DNA from: Deltaproteobacteria bacterium
GTDB taxonomy: Bacteria > Bdellovibrionota > FAC87 > UBA2466
Assembly (NCBI GenBank): GCA_016196825.1
Contig: JACPWY010000010.1
Location: forward strand, 62,001 to 126,000
Direction of reading: 5' to 3'
Length of the DNA: 64,000 nt
The translations under genes were made by a program, and so were the position numbers. Shown in pieces: positions 8,751 through 18,323 of the stretch (position 1 is its first letter; each line of letters opens with the position of its first letter). Below the pieces are notes generated by a model. That model was not told the origin of the DNA. It was given only the letters and a program-made list of their open reading frames with translations, and ran no database searches.

Positions 8751-10148
8751 ATGGATTACGGAACAGCACTTTTTTCTTATACCGCGTTGCTCAAACTCTG
8801 CGACGCCCTCACTGTGCTCGGAGTTTGGTACGGTGCATGGTACCTGCGGTTCCACACAAACCTCATCCCGGTCACCAAGGGTGTGCCCGAGGTTAGCCAC
8901 TACACGTCAGCCCCCTGGATTCTGGTCGCCGTCTATCTGGGCGTCTTTCATATCGTCGGCGCCTACAACCGCGACCGAATTCACTTCGGGATGAGAGCCC
9001 TCCGCAAGATCAGCCAGGGGACCGTGTTGGGAATCTTCGCCTTTATCTCAGTGAGCTACTTTCTTAAGAACACCTACTACTCGCGCATACTTCTTCTTTT
9101 TGTTCCCGCATTGATCTTTCCCGCCATCGTCTTAGAACGCGTGGTGCTGCACGCCGCCTGGCGCTTTTTCCAGGATCACGGCGTTCGCAGACTGAGGACC
9201 CTTTTTGTGGGGCATGGGGATCTTCTTCTCCTGTTCTTTCATCAGATTGAACGCCGCCAACCTTACCCAGTTGAGTGGTTGGGGCGAATTGGCGAACCCG
9301 ATCCCAAACTCGACGATCAAATTCCGTTTCTCGGCCACGACTCCCATCTTGATGACAAGGTCGATGGCCTTTTGCCACATCAGGTGGTGGTCGCTTTGCC
9401 GAGTCATGAGTCGGCGCGGATGGAGGATATTCTTCTTCGCCTCAGCAATCACCCTGTAGAGGTGAAGGTCCTCCCGGATTTCGGCCGGTTTAATACATTT
9501 AATTATGTCGCTGCCGATGAATGCGGCGTACCGGTGTTGATGTTCAACCAGATGAATGTGGGCTCCACCGCCCGCGTCCTCAAACGCGGGATGGATGTCG
9601 CGGCCTCGGGCCTTGGACTTCTGTTGCTTTCTCCATTTCTTGCTCTCGTCGCTCTCAGCGTGCGCCTCTCGTCACCAGGCCCCATTCTCTACCGGCAAAG
9701 GCGCATCGGCTCCAACGGCCACGAATTCTTTTGTCTCAAATTTCGCACGATGATCCTCAACGCTGAAAAGGCGACCGGCCCGGTCTGGGCCACAGCTGAT
9801 GACACGCGCACCACGCAGCTCGGAAAATTTCTCCGGCGTCACAACCTCGACGAGCTCCCGCAGCTTTATAACATCTTCCGAGGGGACATGAGCCTTGTTG
9901 GCCCACGCCCCGAACGCCCGCACTTCGTCGATCAGTTTCGTAAAGAGGTCCCCAAATACATGCTCCGTCACACAATGAAGTCGGGCCTCACCGGCTGGGC
10001 GCAGGTGAATGGCTGGCGCGGCAACACGTCCATAGAAGAACGGATCAAATACGACCTCTATTACATTGGCCACTGGTCACTCTTCTTCGATATCAAGATC
10101 ATTCTGCTCACGCTTCTGAAAGGGTTTGTGGATAAGAATGCCTACTGA
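8751..10148 (+). CDS. Polyprenyl-phosphate sugar-phosphate transferase (WbaP/WcaJ type)
   Basis: A 465-residue inner-membrane enzyme that transfers a sugar-1-phosphate to undecaprenyl phosphate, the first step of exopolysaccharide or O-unit assembly. N-terminal region: about four membrane helices, then a CoA-binding-like Rossmann domain (about 140-265). The C-terminal catalytic domain begins at KRGMDVAASGLGLLLLSPF and contains KFRTM, LDELPQLYNIFRGDMSLVGPRP and GLTGWAQVNGW, all signature motifs of the family. ATG at 8751 chosen as the first start giving the membrane domain. It heads a three-gene cluster, overlapping the next gene by 11 bp. The sugar is not predictable, though glucose or galactose is common. 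Confidence 0.93.
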   Translation: MDYGTALFSYTALLKLCDALTVLGVWYGAWYLRFHTNLIPVTKGVPEVSHYTSAPWILVAVYLGVFHIVGAYNRDRIHFGMRALRKISQGTVLGIFAFISVSYFLKNTYYSRILLLFVPALIFPAIVLERVVLHAAWRFFQDHGVRRLRTLFVGHGDLLLLFFHQIERRQPYPVEWLGRIGEPDPKLDDQIPFLGHDSHLDDKVDGLLPHQVVVALPSHESARMEDILLRLSNHPVEVKVLPDFGRFNTFNYVAADECGVPVLMFNQMNVGSTARVLKRGMDVAASGLGLLLLSPFLALVALSVRLSSPGPILYRQRRIGSNGHEFFCLKFRTMILNAEKATGPVWATADDTRTTQLGKFLRRHNLDELPQLYNIFRGDMSLVGPRPERPHFVDQFRKEVPKYMLRHTMKSGLTGWAQVNGWRGNTSIEERIKYDLYYIGHWSLFFDIKIILLTLLKGFVDKNAY

Positions 10149-11268
10149 AATCAAAGTGGCCGTAATCCATGATTGGCTCGTCAAGCATCGAGGCGGGGAG
10201 AAGGTCCTCGACGCCATTCTTGAACTCTACCCCTCGGCCGATGTCTTCACCCTCTTCAGCGACCCCGACTCATTTCAAGGACGCGTTGGAAAACACAAGA
10301 TCACAAACTCCTGGCTGCACCGATGGCCAGGGATTCGAAAATACTATCGAGCTCTGCTTCCTCTCATGCCCCTCGCGGCCGAGAGTCTCGACCTGACCGG
10401 CTACCCACTTGTCATTTCGACAAGCCACTGCGTCGCCAAAGGGGTCCTCACCGATCCGGGTGCCCGCCACTTCACCTTCTGCCACACCCCCGCGCGATAC
10501 GCCTGGGATCGCGCCCCGGACTACATTCGGAATCCGATTCTGCGCGCGTTAGCCGCGCCAATGCTTTCTCGCTTCAGGGAGTGGGATGTGATCTCGTCCC
10601 AAAGAGTCGAAGCCTTTTCGACCAATTCACACTGGGTGGCCAGCCGAGTCCGGCACTATTATCGACGGGAAGCGGTGGTGGTTCCGCCCTTTGCGGACCT
10701 CGATCTCTACCGTCCTATCGCCGGAGAAAAAGGGGATTACTATCTCGTCGTCTCGGCTCTCGTGCCCTACAAGAAGATCGAGCTTGCGATAGAGGCATGT
10801 GAAATCATTAAGCGGAAACTTTTCGTCGTTGGGACAGGCCCTGAAGAAAGGCGCCTTCGCAGGCGAGGGGGCGCCCACACCACTTTTCTGGGGTATCAGT
10901 CGGATCAGAGCCTAGCCGATCTCTATGCTGGCGCCCGCGCCCTGCTTTTCCCCGGCGTGGAGGATTTTGGCATCGTCCCCATTGAGGCGATGGCCTGTGA
11001 CACTCCCGTTATTGCCTACGGAAAGGGCGGAGTTCTGGACACTGTTGTCGACGGGAAAACGGGACTCTTTTTCCGTGAGCAGTCCGTGAACGGAATGGAA
11101 AAGGCAATCCGCGCTTTTGAAGCTTTGCAGATCCCGCCGGGGGCCTGTCGCGAACAGGCTCTCAATTTCTCTCGATCGAGATTTCTCGAGAGTTTTCGGC
11201 GCTTCGTCGATTCGGCTGTCACACCGATCGCGCCACTTCACGCGATTTCCCATGAAAATACTCTTTAA
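10138..11268 (+). CDS. Glycosyltransferase family 4, exopolysaccharide cluster
   Basis: A 376-residue GT-B enzyme. The N-terminal domain starts VAVIHDWLVKHRGGEKVL, the usual glycine-rich loop of the acceptor domain. The C-terminal nucleotide-sugar domain shows VSALVPYKKIELAIEAC, FLGYQSDQSLADLYAGARALLFPGVEDFGIVPIEAMACDTPVIAYGKGG, with the E-x7-E motif of retaining GT4 enzymes. Translation is coupled to the sugar-phosphate transferase upstream (11-bp overlap) and the second glycosyltransferase downstream (17-bp overlap). Probably adds the second or a later sugar onto the lipid-linked intermediate on the cytoplasmic side. Donor and linkage are unknown. Confidence 0.92.
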   Translation: MPTEIKVAVIHDWLVKHRGGEKVLDAILELYPSADVFTLFSDPDSFQGRVGKHKITNSWLHRWPGIRKYYRALLPLMPLAAESLDLTGYPLVISTSHCVAKGVLTDPGARHFTFCHTPARYAWDRAPDYIRNPILRALAAPMLSRFREWDVISSQRVEAFSTNSHWVASRVRHYYRREAVVVPPFADLDLYRPIAGEKGDYYLVVSALVPYKKIELAIEACEIIKRKLFVVGTGPEERRLRRRGGAHTTFLGYQSDQSLADLYAGARALLFPGVEDFGIVPIEAMACDTPVIAYGKGGVLDTVVDGKTGLFFREQSVNGMEKAIRAFEALQIPPGACREQALNFSRSRFLESFRRFVDSAVTPIAPLHAISHENTL

Positions 11269-12364
11269 CGATCTCGTCCGATTTCGAGAACGATCGGGAG
11301 TCGGGGGCTATGCCGAAGAGCTCGTCAGCGCTCTGGCCTATCGATCTGGCCTGGAACTCATTAGCCAAACTGCTTGGGGTCAACCAATCGCGCGACTCAT
11401 GAAACAATCTCTCGGTGAAGGTCGCGCCGCTCAAACCAGTCTTCTCAAGAAGGCGCTCAAGACCTTTGGACACCAGGCCCTAGACCGTATTCTCTCCTCG
11501 GCCACCCGACTTTCTCAGCCCGACCTCTACCACGAGCCAGACCTCATACCGTCGGCGCGCGCAAGAAGAGTCATTGTGACCGCTCACGATCTCAGCGTTC
11601 TGAGATTTCCAGAATGGCACCCCCCCCACCGCGTGGAATACCACCGACTCCACACGGGCCAATTGCGATCCCAAGTGGATCGCTTCATCGCCAATTCCAC
11701 TCAAACAAAAACGGACCTGATCGAGCTTCTGGGGATTCCGTCCGATCACATCGATGTTGTTCTGTTGGCGCCCCGTCGATCCCTTTTGGCGGCAGCCGAA
11801 TTTGCTTTGCCTCCGCTTGCCCTTCCAGATCGCTATTTTCTCTACACGGGGACCATCGAGCCGAGGAAAAATATCCCGGGCCTCCTCGAGGCCTATCGAA
11901 GTCTTCCTGGCACGTTCCGGAAGAATACGCCTCTCATTCTAGTCGGCGGCGCCGGCTGGGGGCTCGACACCCTTGTCGAAGATCTCAGAAACGGATCTCA
12001 CAAAGGGGTCAGGTACCTTGGATATCGGCCCGATCATGAGCTTGCGGGGATTCTCTCAGGCGCAGCCGCCTTTCTTTACCCATCCTTTTTTGAGGGCTTC
12101 GGGCTCCCGCCGCTCGAGGCGATGGCTCTCGGCGTTCCGGTCATAGCTTCAGAAAGGGGTTCCCTAAAGGAGGTCCTGGGGAGTGCGGCCGTAATCATCG
12201 ATCCCGACAACCCCCAGCAACTAGCACAGGCCATGATCAAGATGATCGAGGATCCGTCCCACCGACAATCGCATAGCGATGCAGGAAGAATTTGGGCTGC
12301 CACATTTTCGTGGGAAAGGACCGCTGAACAGACTTGGGAAAGCTACGGTAAGGCGCTGAAGTAG
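11252..12364 (+). CDS. Glycosyltransferase family 4
   Basis: A 370-residue GT-B enzyme. ATG at 11252 (MKILFNDLVRFRERSGVGGY) is preferred over upstream in-frame codons that lie inside the preceding gene. Family motifs: GTIEPRKNIPGLLEAY, GYRPDHELAGILSGAAAFLYPSFFEGFGLPPLEAMALGVPVIAS, and a C-terminal helix typical of mannosyl- or rhamnosyltransferases of the WbaZ/MtfB kind (a comparison from family knowledge). Third gene of the polysaccharide cluster. Its last 22 bp overlap the convergent lipoprotein gene. No flippase or polymerase gene is in the window, so the cluster is only the initiation part. Confidence 0.92.
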   Translation: MKILFNDLVRFRERSGVGGYAEELVSALAYRSGLELISQTAWGQPIARLMKQSLGEGRAAQTSLLKKALKTFGHQALDRILSSATRLSQPDLYHEPDLIPSARARRVIVTAHDLSVLRFPEWHPPHRVEYHRLHTGQLRSQVDRFIANSTQTKTDLIELLGIPSDHIDVVLLAPRRSLLAAAEFALPPLALPDRYFLYTGTIEPRKNIPGLLEAYRSLPGTFRKNTPLILVGGAGWGLDTLVEDLRNGSHKGVRYLGYRPDHELAGILSGAAAFLYPSFFEGFGLPPLEAMALGVPVIASERGSLKEVLGSAAVIIDPDNPQQLAQAMIKMIEDPSHRQSHSDAGRIWAATFSWERTAEQTWESYGKALK

Positions 12365-12945
12365 GCGCTCGTGCAATTCATGCCGAAGGCCGCATTGCAA
12401 TCGCTGTCCTGGGTCGCTGTGAACACCGTGCCCACGGCTGGCGTCACGAGGAGGCGAAGCTGCTTGAGAAAACGATTCAAATCGGTCAAGTTCATTGTAT
12501 AGTCCTGACCTGAAACCACCGTCCCCGTCAGAGGAAAGCTCGAGCTACTCTCATCGCTTGAATTCATGAGCCGCGATTGCAAATGAAGCCCGGCGGCGCT
12601 CGCCTGAATGCTTCCGACATAATCGCCTCCTGAAGTAGCAATCGCCAGCGTCGCCATCGCCGTGGCGGCCTGGCTCGTTGAATAGCCGCGGCCAAAGGCA
12701 AACGAGGCCGGAGAGTTCACCGTGGAAACCTGAAAAACGTTTTGCTGGGACCCAGAGGTCTTGATGACAACGAGCGGAAAGTGGACGGAAGCAAGGGTCA
12801 CCTCTTTGGCAACATAGTAACCATCTTTAAGCGCGGTAGATGTGGTGAGAAGGGTGGGGACCGGAAAACCGAACTGCAGACCACAACCCGTCAATAAAGT
12901 CGACACTGTCAAAAGTGTCGTTACCTTTAGCGAATACAATTTCAT
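12343..12945 (-). CDS. Hypothetical lipoprotein
   Basis: A 200-residue protein beginning MKLYSLKVTTLLTVSTLLTGCG. The LLTGC lipobox marks it for signal peptidase II, and Gly after Cys argues for outer-membrane sorting rather than inner-membrane retention. The rest is Ser/Thr/Ala-rich beta-like sequence without a recognised domain; two late cysteines (CNAAFGMNC) may form a disulfide. The start ATG at 12945 is chosen because it directly precedes the signal peptide. A GTG four codons upstream is possible. Confidence 0.8.
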   Translation of the reverse strand: MKLYSLKVTTLLTVSTLLTGCGLQFGFPVPTLLTTSTALKDGYYVAKEVTLASVHFPLVVIKTSGSQQNVFQVSTVNSPASFAFGRGYSTSQAATAMATLAIATSGGDYVGSIQASAAGLHLQSRLMNSSDESSSSFPLTGTVVSGQDYTMNLTDLNRFLKQLRLLVTPAVGTVFTATQDSDCNAAFGMNCTSAYFSALP

Positions 12946-13017
12946 AACCAGGCTCACCCTATTCCTCTCTGAAATTAACAGCAAGCAACATGCCAAGATC
13001 CCTCGGCTCAGTGGGGA

Positions 13018-14133
13018 TTAGGCGTAGTTCCTTCTAAATAGGATAACACCCACTCCGATGAGTATGAAGTTCGGAAGCCAGATTCCCAGCCATGGGAGGA
13101 TCCAGCCAGTTGCGGCGAGCGCGGTCGCAGCCAGGTAAAAGAGCCAATAGACCAGCGCCACCAGCAAACACAGCACAATCGCGCCGCTTCTCACTCCCTT
13201 ATGGCTCCGACAGCCGATCGCAAATCCGAGGACCGCGAAAGCCAAAACGGAAAGAGCCAGGGAATAGCGCCTATGGAGCTCGATCTCAAGGCGCCGCACC
13301 AACATCAGATCCCCCCCCGCCTCGGACAGCCTTTTCCGCAGCTGCGAAAGTGTGTATGAGGGAGCGCTAAAATCCCGCCAAAGCTCCCCGGCCGGGGAAA
13401 ACTCAAGGTTGATGTCGTAGATCCGAAAGTTGATCTTTTGTTGGACCCCGCCCGCGTATGGCTTTTCAATATGAATTGTCCCATCTCGCAGTCGCAAAGT
13501 CCGAATGCCCCGATCCGCAAATTCTTGTAACGTCCCATCCTGGGCCGTGATGGTGAGCGGATGCGTGTTCTCCCGATTGTCGTAAATAAAGACCCGCCTC
13601 ATGAGGCTGCGTGACGAATTGATCTGCTCCGCAAGAAGCACAAGACCGTAAAACCCATGGTTAAAGATCCCGGGCTTGAGCGCTGCCATCACGCGCTCAC
13701 TGTCTATACGCCCGACCATGAGCTCAAACCGACGATTCGCCTGCGGCACATAGTACAGTGACATCCACACGCTCACGAAAGCGACCACCAACGAGAACAG
13801 TCCGAGAGGCGCAAAGATTCGAATGGGGCTAAAACCCGCCAGCTGCAGAGCCAGGATCTCGCCCTCTGAGTTCGCCCTGGAAATCCCCATCAGCACCGCG
13901 AAAAGGAAGGCCACCGGCACCGCGATCGGTACAAATGAGACTATCAGGCTATAGGATATTTTTGATACGTCGCGTAGGCCCGCCTGATGAACCACCAAGA
14001 ACTCGCTCAGGCGAATCGCCTGAAACACGAGCATGATCATGAGAAAGATGGCGGTCCCAAGAACGAAGCTCCCCAGGATCTCCCGCGCAAGGAGGCGGGT
14101 GAGCGGCCAGGAAATAAATCGACGAACTTGCAT
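13018..14133 (-). CDS. lptF: LptF/LptG-family lipopolysaccharide export permease
   Basis: A 371-residue permease with the LptF/G arrangement: an N-terminal basic stretch, three helices (about 20-110), a central periplasmic beta-jellyroll region (about 120-260, with RVFIYDNRENTHPLTITAQDG) and three C-terminal helices. Known role: extracts LPS from the inner membrane and passes it to the Lpt bridge with LptB. ATG at 14133 sits behind GGGAA and gives the expected N terminus. No lptG or lptB neighbour is visible, so F versus G is assigned loosely. It diverges from rarA across 87 bp. Confidence 0.85.
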   Translation of the reverse strand: MQVRRFISWPLTRLLAREILGSFVLGTAIFLMIMLVFQAIRLSEFLVVHQAGLRDVSKISYSLIVSFVPIAVPVAFLFAVLMGISRANSEGEILALQLAGFSPIRIFAPLGLFSLVVAFVSVWMSLYYVPQANRRFELMVGRIDSERVMAALKPGIFNHGFYGLVLLAEQINSSRSLMRRVFIYDNRENTHPLTITAQDGTLQEFADRGIRTLRLRDGTIHIEKPYAGGVQQKINFRIYDINLEFSPAGELWRDFSAPSYTLSQLRKRLSEAGGDLMLVRRLEIELHRRYSLALSVLAFAVLGFAIGCRSHKGVRSGAIVLCLLVALVYWLFYLAATALAATGWILPWLGIWLPNFILIGVGVILFRRNYA

Positions 14134-14220
14134 TTCCCGACCATCTTTGCGGAGCAAACCCCAATTATCAAGCGCCACGACCCTTCCGCCCCCGCCCAAA
14201 TTTTGTTATGACCCCAGTCT

Positions 14221-15513
14221 ATGGAAGATCAGGAGCTGACACTCTTTTCGGTGGCCTCAAGCGACTCGCCGCTCCCGCAGAAGCAACGCCCCAAGCGCAT
14301 CACCGACATTGTGGGTCAGCGGCATGTCCTCAACAGCCGGTTCCACAGCCTTCTCAAGTCGGATCGCTGGTCGGGTTTTATATTCTGGGGTCCACCGGGA
14401 ACCGGCAAGACATCGCTCGCCTGGGCCATTGCCGCCGAGACCGGCCGGCCGTTCTATACGTTGTCGGCCGTCAGTTCGGGCGTGAAGGAGATCCGGGAAA
14501 GATTGGATGCCTCGTTCACCGATTTCAAAAATGGACGGCCCTCCCACATTCTCTTTATCGATGAGCTCCACCGTCTCAATAAGGCCCAGCAGGATGTTTT
14601 GCTCCCCTTTCTCGAGCAGGGGAGCATCCGATTCATCGGCGCAACCACCGAGAACCCCTCGTTCGAGGTGAACAGCGCGGTCGCCTCTCGCTGTCTCATC
14701 TTCCATTTCAACGCCCTCTCGACGGCCGATCTGGAGAGCATCATCTCTCAAGCGATGAATCGCTCGCACACAATCGATCCCACCATAGTTTCTCGAATCG
14801 CCGAGGTCTCTAATGGGGACGCTCGCCGCGCGCTGAACATCCTCGAAAATCTCACCCTCGCCTGTGGCGAACGCAAAGAGATCACGTTGGAGGATTTCGA
14901 AAAGCTGTCCCACGCCCAATCTCTTTACTACGACAAGAAATCGGAGTCGCATTACGACACGATTTCCGCGTTCATTAAGAGCGTGAGAGGGAGCGATCCC
15001 AACGCCGCCGTCTATTATCTCGCAAGAATGTTGGAGGGCGGAGAGGACCCGCTCTTCATCGCCCGACGCCTGATTATTCTCGCAAGCGAAGACATCGGAA
15101 ACGCAGAGCCCTCAGGGCTAGCCATGGCTGTCGCCGGCTTTCAGGCAGTCCATGCGATCGGCATGCCCGAAGCGCGGATCATCCTCTCGCAGGTGGCGAC
15201 CTTCTTGGCGTGCGCTCACAAAAGCAATCGTAGCTACGTCGCAATTAACCAAGCCATCGATGTAGTGAAGAAAACAGGAAGCCTCTCCATCCCAATGCAC
15301 CTTCGCAATGGTGTGACCCACCTAATGAAAGAATGGGGCTACGGCAAAGGCTACGATTATCCACACAACCACCCATCCGGGTGGACCAAGGCCCAATATC
15401 TGCCGGATGAATTGGAATCGGTGGATTTCTATCAGCCCACGGATCGCGGCCGCGAAGCCGAATTCTCGAAATGGCTGAGACTTACAAAGGCTCTACCCAA
15501 TAAAGAGGCGTAG
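14221..15513 (+). CDS. rarA: Replication-associated recombination protein A (AAA+ ATPase)
   Basis: A 430-residue AAA+ ATPase of the MgsA/RarA/WRNIP1 family, which acts at stalled replication forks together with SSB and RecA-related pathways. Walker A GPPGTGKT lies at about 57-64, Walker B ILFIDELHR at about 110-118, sensor 1 GATTENPSFEVN follows, then the family's C-terminal tetramer domain with FIARRLIILASEDIGNAEP and the conserved tail HPSGWTKAQYLPDEL. Family length is 420-450. Monocistronic; its final 21 bp overlap the convergent barrel-protein gene. Confidence 0.95.
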   Translation: MEDQELTLFSVASSDSPLPQKQRPKRITDIVGQRHVLNSRFHSLLKSDRWSGFIFWGPPGTGKTSLAWAIAAETGRPFYTLSAVSSGVKEIRERLDASFTDFKNGRPSHILFIDELHRLNKAQQDVLLPFLEQGSIRFIGATTENPSFEVNSAVASRCLIFHFNALSTADLESIISQAMNRSHTIDPTIVSRIAEVSNGDARRALNILENLTLACGERKEITLEDFEKLSHAQSLYYDKKSESHYDTISAFIKSVRGSDPNAAVYYLARMLEGGEDPLFIARRLIILASEDIGNAEPSGLAMAVAGFQAVHAIGMPEARIILSQVATFLACAHKSNRSYVAINQAIDVVKKTGSLSIPMHLRNGVTHLMKEWGYGKGYDYPHNHPSGWTKAQYLPDELESVDFYQPTDRGREAEFSKWLRLTKALPNKEA

Positions 15514-16068
15514 ACCTGCGGTTATGAGGGTGTTGATGAGGGGTTGCGGCTTATCGATATCGGTGGCGTAGCCCATCGCTTCGAGTTCGAGAGCCATGGT
15601 CCGGCCCAACATCCAGCGAAACCCCAGACCCACGTTGCCGGAGTATTTTTGGGTGACTAGGGAATTGATGTCGGCCGCATCCACCATCTTGTAACTTGTC
15701 GCGTACTGGATAATGCCGGCGCCGAAATAGAGGTAGGGCTGGAACGAGCTCTTAGACCCCAAAAGATCCACATCGACCCCCAGACTGTAAATCAGCTGTT
15801 TCGTGGTGCGCGAGGAGATATTCACCGGATTGCCGCCCACGATGATTTCGATCTGGTTTTCCAGCTTCTGTATATAGGTCGATCGGGCCTCGAGGCGAAT
15901 CCCCTTGGTCAGGCCGAGTGCAAGCCCCCCGCTCCCGGTGATGTTTTCTTCCCAGGTGGACAGGTCGTAATAGTACTTGGAGTAGGATCCCTTCGCAAAA
16001 AGCTCTAACGCCTGTGCGGACGGGGCAAAGGCCAGAAGCGCCAACAGGAAAACCCATTTGGTGGCCAT
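15493..16068 (-). CDS. Outer-membrane beta-barrel-like protein
   Basis: A 191-residue protein with a signal peptide (MATKWVFLLALLAFAPSAQA) followed by alternating hydrophobic/polar strands with many aromatic residues (GSYSKYYYDLS, YLYFGAGIIQY, GNVGLGFRWMLG) and a terminal GLRLFIG strand typical of 8-stranded OmpA/OmpW-like barrels. Probably an outer-membrane protein of unknown role. No operon partner; promoter expected in the 112-bp gap shared with the RMD1 gene. The 3' end overlaps rarA. Confidence 0.8.
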   Translation of the reverse strand: MATKWVFLLALLAFAPSAQALELFAKGSYSKYYYDLSTWEENITGSGGLALGLTKGIRLEARSTYIQKLENQIEIIVGGNPVNISSRTTKQLIYSLGVDVDLLGSKSSFQPYLYFGAGIIQYATSYKMVDAADINSLVTQKYSGNVGLGFRWMLGRTMALELEAMGYATDIDKPQPLINTLITAGLRLFIG

Positions 16069-16180
16069 AGATCTATTTTACTTTCAATGCAACGCATTGG
16101 TGTTACGCGGGGCTCTAATCCCTCCTCGATCAAATTCGGCTGTGCTTGAGTGTGGTTCTGTCGACGGGTAGAGTGCCTGA

Positions 16181-16954
16181 ATGTCTTCGTATGCGCTCAA
16201 CGCGTACAATCTTTACGATTCAATCCGTCTGAAAAGCATCCGGAACATTTTGGCGGGGAAGATCATCCACACCGCCCCCCACGAGGTCCAACTCCAGTAC
16301 GGCGACAACAATTATCTCTTCGTCTACCGCTTTGGATGCTTAGTGTCATTCAACATGCCAAAAGAGGACGTCGACCGGGAAACAGAAAAACTGCGGGCGG
16401 CGCTTGGCAACGCCATTCCGGAGCCCACGACAGAGTCCTTCACGATGACAGAGACCGAGGGCTCCACGCGCGTGGAGTACGACTACGCCGCCAGCCGAAA
16501 GCTCACACTCGATCTCATCCGTCTGACGGCACTCACTCTGGGCCAGTCGGCCGCCCTTGAATATTTCGAAATCCGCGCCGAGCGAATGCTTCATGAAACC
16601 TCGAACCTGATGGGGAATCTTGCCAAGGTCGGCGCCGTCCCATTCGGGAACAAACGGCTCTTGAAGATCATCGGCAGCACCGCGAGCACGCGGCAAAACA
16701 TCATTAGTAACGTCTCAATTCTGGATCCGCCCGAGGAGACGTGGAAGAGCAAGGAGCTGGGGAAGTTCTTCGAGGAGCTTCAGAATAATTTTGATATTGC
16801 TCTGCGGTTCCGCACGCTGGACCGAAAATTGACTCTCGTTCAGGACAATATCGAGATCATGGCCGATCTCACGACCTCTCGAAGAACCATCTTTGTTGAG
16901 GCTCTCATCGTACTTTTGATCGTAATGGAGCTCGCCACCGCACTCTTCCGATAA
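16181..16954 (+). CDS. RMD1/YagE (DUF155) family protein
   Basis: A 257-residue protein of the RMD1 family. It has YRFGCLVSFNMPKEDV near residue 48, the family's core beta-strand block, an alpha-helical central region (LTALTLGQSAALEYFE), and a C-terminal membrane anchor (about 236-255, IFVEALIVLLIVMELATALF) as in mitochondrial RMND1 and bacterial YagE. In mitochondria this family supports translation; the bacterial role is unknown, so only the membership is secure. Single gene. Confidence 0.88.
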   Translation: MSSYALNAYNLYDSIRLKSIRNILAGKIIHTAPHEVQLQYGDNNYLFVYRFGCLVSFNMPKEDVDRETEKLRAALGNAIPEPTTESFTMTETEGSTRVEYDYAASRKLTLDLIRLTALTLGQSAALEYFEIRAERMLHETSNLMGNLAKVGAVPFGNKRLLKIIGSTASTRQNIISNVSILDPPEETWKSKELGKFFEELQNNFDIALRFRTLDRKLTLVQDNIEIMADLTTSRRTIFVEALIVLLIVMELATALFR

Positions 16955-17104
16955 GTGCCCGTCGTATTTAAGGCCTAAAAAGTAGCGGTCACAGTCGCCG
17001 CGGTAGAGCCCCCAAATGAAGGGGAACGGCTAAAAAGTTAGGGCGCCGACGCCAAGAAAGGTGTCATGCGCCCAACCAATCTCTACGGCTCTCAGCCGCC
17101 TCTC

Positions 17105-17494
17105 CTAATAGTCATCATCCCGGCCGCGACCATAGCCTCCACCTCCTTGGCGCGGGCGATCTTCTCCACCACCACCATTGCGGTACCCACCACCGCCACC
17201 TCCACTGCCCCCTCGCCGAAAGCCACCCCCGCCACCCGCTCCGCCCCCGGCGCGCTCGCGGGCCTCATCCACCGTAAGCTGGCGCCCATGGAAATCCTGC
17301 CCCGACATCCGTGAGATGGCCGAAGCCGCCTCATCGTCGTTGACCATCTCGACAAAGCCAAACCCCTTGGAGCGGCCCGAGTCTCGATCCTTCACAATTC
17401 GGGCGCTCGCCACCTGGCCGCACTGCGTAAACAACTGCGACAGTTCATCATCGGTCACATCGTACGGTAGATTTCCTACATACAGTTTCTTCAT
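17105..17494 (-). CDS. RRM-domain RNA-binding protein with glycine-rich tail
   Basis: A 129-residue protein: one RNA recognition motif (RNP2 LYVGNL at 4-9, RNP1 KGFGFVEM near 44) followed by a Gly/Arg/Tyr/Asp tail (GGGAGGGGGFRRGG and similar). ATG 17494 follows GGAG at good spacing; upstream in-frame residues do not fit. Such bacterial Rbp proteins are often cold-induced RNA chaperones resembling plant GR-RBPs. The tail is disordered and could promote condensation. Monocistronic. Confidence 0.94.
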   Translation of the reverse strand: MKKLYVGNLPYDVTDDELSQLFTQCGQVASARIVKDRDSGRSKGFGFVEMVNDDEAASAISRMSGQDFHGRQLTVDEARERAGGGAGGGGGFRRGGSGGGGGGYRNGGGGEDRPRQGGGGYGRGRDDDY

Positions 17495-17596
17495 ATTGGT
17501 CTCCGTTGACAGTTTTGAGCCTGGCGCCCAGCGCCAGACTCCCACTCCCCTTATCGGATTGTAAGTATCTGAGGTTCACGTTATAAAAAGTGAATC

Positions 17597-17896
17597 ATGT
17601 CGATGCGATATATAATTCGGCGTTCCAAGCCGGAAGATCTGGGAGAGCTGCAGTCCAGGTTTCCAGGTCTATCCGAAAAGCTCGGCCCGGCCGGTGAGAA
17701 CTTTCGCAGGACGGTGGCGGATACCATTTCTCCAATGCGAAGCGTTAACTATCGCTTCATGGCCCACAAGGTGGGAACCACCTGGCAGTGGATCTGCCCC
17801 TCAATCGAACTCGTCGGCGAAACCGAAACCGATCTCCTAGCCCTCACCCAAACCTTCGGAGTCGACCGCACGGCTTTGCGTCACATCTCACAGTGA
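17597..17896 (+). CDS. Small hypothetical protein, 99 residues
   Basis: Soluble small protein, no signal peptide or membrane segment, one Cys. I do not recognise a family. An alternative ATG lies two codons downstream. The sequence is amphipathic with no low complexity (for example GTTWQWICPSIELVGETETDLLAL), which argues for a real gene. The preceding 51 bp are shared with the divergent RRM gene's leader. Confidence 0.55.
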   Translation: MSMRYIIRRSKPEDLGELQSRFPGLSEKLGPAGENFRRTVADTISPMRSVNYRFMAHKVGTTWQWICPSIELVGETETDLLALTQTFGVDRTALRHISQ

Positions 17897-18032
17897 TCTC
17901 TAGCTTTTGGTGATGTCACGTAAGGCGCTCGCCGAAGATCTTGCGGATGCCTGTTTGCCAAGGTAGTAAATCTGATCAGTTTTGAAATCCCGGCTCAGCT
18001 GCCCCGCTACGAAATCTGTTGAGAAATGCGGG

Positions 18033-18323
18033 CTAGGGGATCTTTCGCTCTGGGAGCGGCGGCGCGGGATACCGGCCAATCATGAGATTCCAGTAGGCCC
18101 AAGAACGCGTGTCAAAGACTCCTGGAGGGGCGTTCACAATCGCCTCTTTCAGATCGTCTTCCGACAAATGCTTGCGCAAGGTCGACACATCTTCGTGAGT
18201 TCCATACGTCAAGACATGGGCCACAAAGTGGTATCCATTCGCGATGGCCTCCGTCGGTGGTTTAAACCACACCATGCGTTGAGCCACGCGCAAGAGTGCA
18301 TCGGTGGGGGGTAGCAGTTTCAT
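18033..18323 (-). CDS. Small partner gene of the AbiEii-like nucleotidyltransferase
   Basis: A 96-residue soluble protein (MKLLPPTDALLRVAQRMVWFKPP at the start, GVFDTRSWAYWNLMIGRYPAPPLP at the end). Its ATG overlaps the stop of the upstream nucleotidyltransferase gene by 4 nt (ATGA), so expression is coupled. In known AbiEii pairs the nucleotidyltransferase is the toxin; this gene would be its antitoxin or accessory partner by position. That role is inference; the usual AbiEi winged-helix antitoxin is not recognised in it. Confidence 0.75.
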   Translation of the reverse strand: MKLLPPTDALLRVAQRMVWFKPPTEAIANGYHFVAHVLTYGTHEDVSTLRKHLSEDDLKEAIVNAPPGVFDTRSWAYWNLMIGRYPAPPLPERKIP